Assembly: GCA_003641415.1 (NCBI GenBank)
Contig: QNAG01000132.1
Coordinates: 1 to 7,391 of the forward strand
Length of the DNA stretch: 7,391 nucleotides
Origin: Candidatus Zixiibacteriota bacterium
Lineage (GTDB): Bacteria; Zixibacteria; MSB-5A5; GN15; FEB-12
Reading direction: 5' to 3'
Positions 6,783 through 7,391 of the stretch are shown one piece after another; within the stretch, counting starts at the first letter, position 1, and every line of letters begins with the position of its first letter. The notes beneath the pieces were generated by a model. The model was not told the DNA's origin. It was given only the letters and a program-made list of their open reading frames with translations, and made no database searches. Position numbers and translations under genes: made by a program.

Positions 6783-7391
6783 TTACTAAACCACAGCCAA
6801 TGTTTAACTATTCTAAACAGTTGTTGTCTTATTTCTACCAGTTTTGCTATTTCATCAGTTGTGTAAAATCTCGTGAGATGCAACAATAATGGGTACGAAA
6901 GAGCTATAATAAATTTCACTCCTAAACTTAACATAATTGGTTCCAGTTCAATAAATGAAGCAAGAAAAAACAGACCAATAGCCAATACAGCCATTTTTGC
7001 TAAACGTCCGAACTGGTATGGTATATGATATAGTTTCTGAGCAATAGGATAGATAGTTACTGCCAATAAAAAGAAGGAAATAAATGTTACCAGAGTGGCC
7101 CCCCAGACATTCAGTATCGGGATAAATAAATAATTTAAGGCTATATTAACAACGCTCACTGCTAGAGTACAGAAGCCCAGATATTTGGTCTTTTTCTTTA
7201 TTAGGATACCAAACTGAACATAGGAATATATGCCATAGAAAATATACGCTGCCAGAATAGTTGGCACATACATATAGGCACTATGATACTGTTGGTCAGC
7301 CACAATGACGATGACATCCTTAATAAGAATAGCTATCCCCAAGCTGACATAAATAAGCGCCAAGACAAAATAAGTGAAAACATAAGCGTAT
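6779..7391 (-). CDS. Polysaccharide flippase, Wzx/MATE-like, C-terminal part (5' end beyond window)
   Basis: The frame is open to the right edge, so this is the last 203 residues of a longer protein. The TTG at 7363 lies inside a hydrophobic segment and is not a credible start. The visible part has about six or seven hydrophobic helices, for example around visible residues 4-24, 40-62, 69-92 and 97-118, separated by short basic loops such as ILIKKKTKYLGF. The patterns YIFYGIYSYVQFGILIKKK and NIALNYLFIPILNVWGAT are typical of the C-terminal half of polysaccharide biosynthesis/export proteins of the MATE superfamily. Family members flip undecaprenyl-linked oligosaccharides from the cytoplasmic to the periplasmic face of the inner membrane. 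Its stop overlaps the next gene's start as ATGA, indicating co-translation. The exact substrate cannot be read. A lipid II-type flippase is less likely given the neighbours. Confidence 0.88.
   Translation of the reverse strand, partial: YAYVFTYFVLALIYVSLGIAILIKDVIVIVADQQYHSAYMYVPTILAAYIFYGIYSYVQFGILIKKKTKYLGFCTLAVSVVNIALNYLFIPILNVWGATLVTFISFFLLAVTIYPIAQKLYHIPYQFGRLAKMAVLAIGLFFLASFIELEPIMLSLGVKFIIALSYPLLLHLTRFYTTDEIAKLVEIRQQLFRIVKHWLWFSK

Noticed and set aside
6779..7363. Flippase as a complete 194-residue gene starting at TTG 7363
   Set aside because: The TTG falls inside a membrane helix, the frame is open to the right edge, and Wzx proteins are about twice this length.
1..7391. Defence system, phage, CRISPR array, insertion sequence or RNA gene
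   Set aside because: No direct or terminal repeats, transposase, integrase, nuclease, tRNA or rRNA signals were seen; all sequence is accounted for by glycan genes.

Overview
The window is wholly coding apart from a few spacers, the longest of 49 bases, and every real gene is on the minus strand, so transcription runs from the right edge to the left edge. It holds seven genes: five complete and two cut by the window edges. In transcription order they are a Wzx/MATE-type polysaccharide flippase (C-terminal part only), an O-antigen ligase/polymerase family membrane protein, a FemAB-like GNAT-fold acyltransferase of the type found in exosortase (PEP-CTERM) gene clusters, a divergent DegT/DnrJ/EryC1/StrS aminotransferase, a membrane-anchored NodB-type polysaccharide deacetylase, a GT-B family 4 glycosyltransferase, and a membrane-anchored GT-A family 2 glycosyltransferase (N-terminal 272 residues only).

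The genes are packed as one transcription unit. Junctions are a 4-base ATGA overlap (flippase/ligase), 3 bases (ligase/FemAB), 49 bases (FemAB/aminotransferase), about 4 bases (aminotransferase/deacetylase), 10 bases (deacetylase/GT4) and a 1-base TGATG overlap (GT4/GT2). I see no promoter, intrinsic terminator, RNA gene, repeat array, CRISPR array or insertion sequence. No stretch of 300 bases lacks a gene. Both ends of the operon lie outside the window.

Together the genes look like the middle of an extracellular polysaccharide or protein-glycan locus. GT4 and GT2 enzymes would build a lipid-linked oligosaccharide on the cytoplasmic face. The aminotransferase would supply an amino sugar nucleotide and the FemAB-like enzyme may acylate an amino group. 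The flippase moves the unit across the inner membrane, the ligase family protein polymerises or transfers it, and the deacetylase trims acyl groups on the outer side. These joint roles are inferred from families and gene order; no glycan structure can be read from the sequence.

The content suggests a bacterium, probably with a Gram-negative envelope, of moderate GC (roughly 40 to 50 percent by counting a few lines). The FemAB, aminotransferase and deacetylase combination is familiar from exosortase-bearing Gram-negative bacteria, including deltaproteobacterial and uncultured environmental lineages. I cannot name a genus, and no exosortase gene is inside the window.
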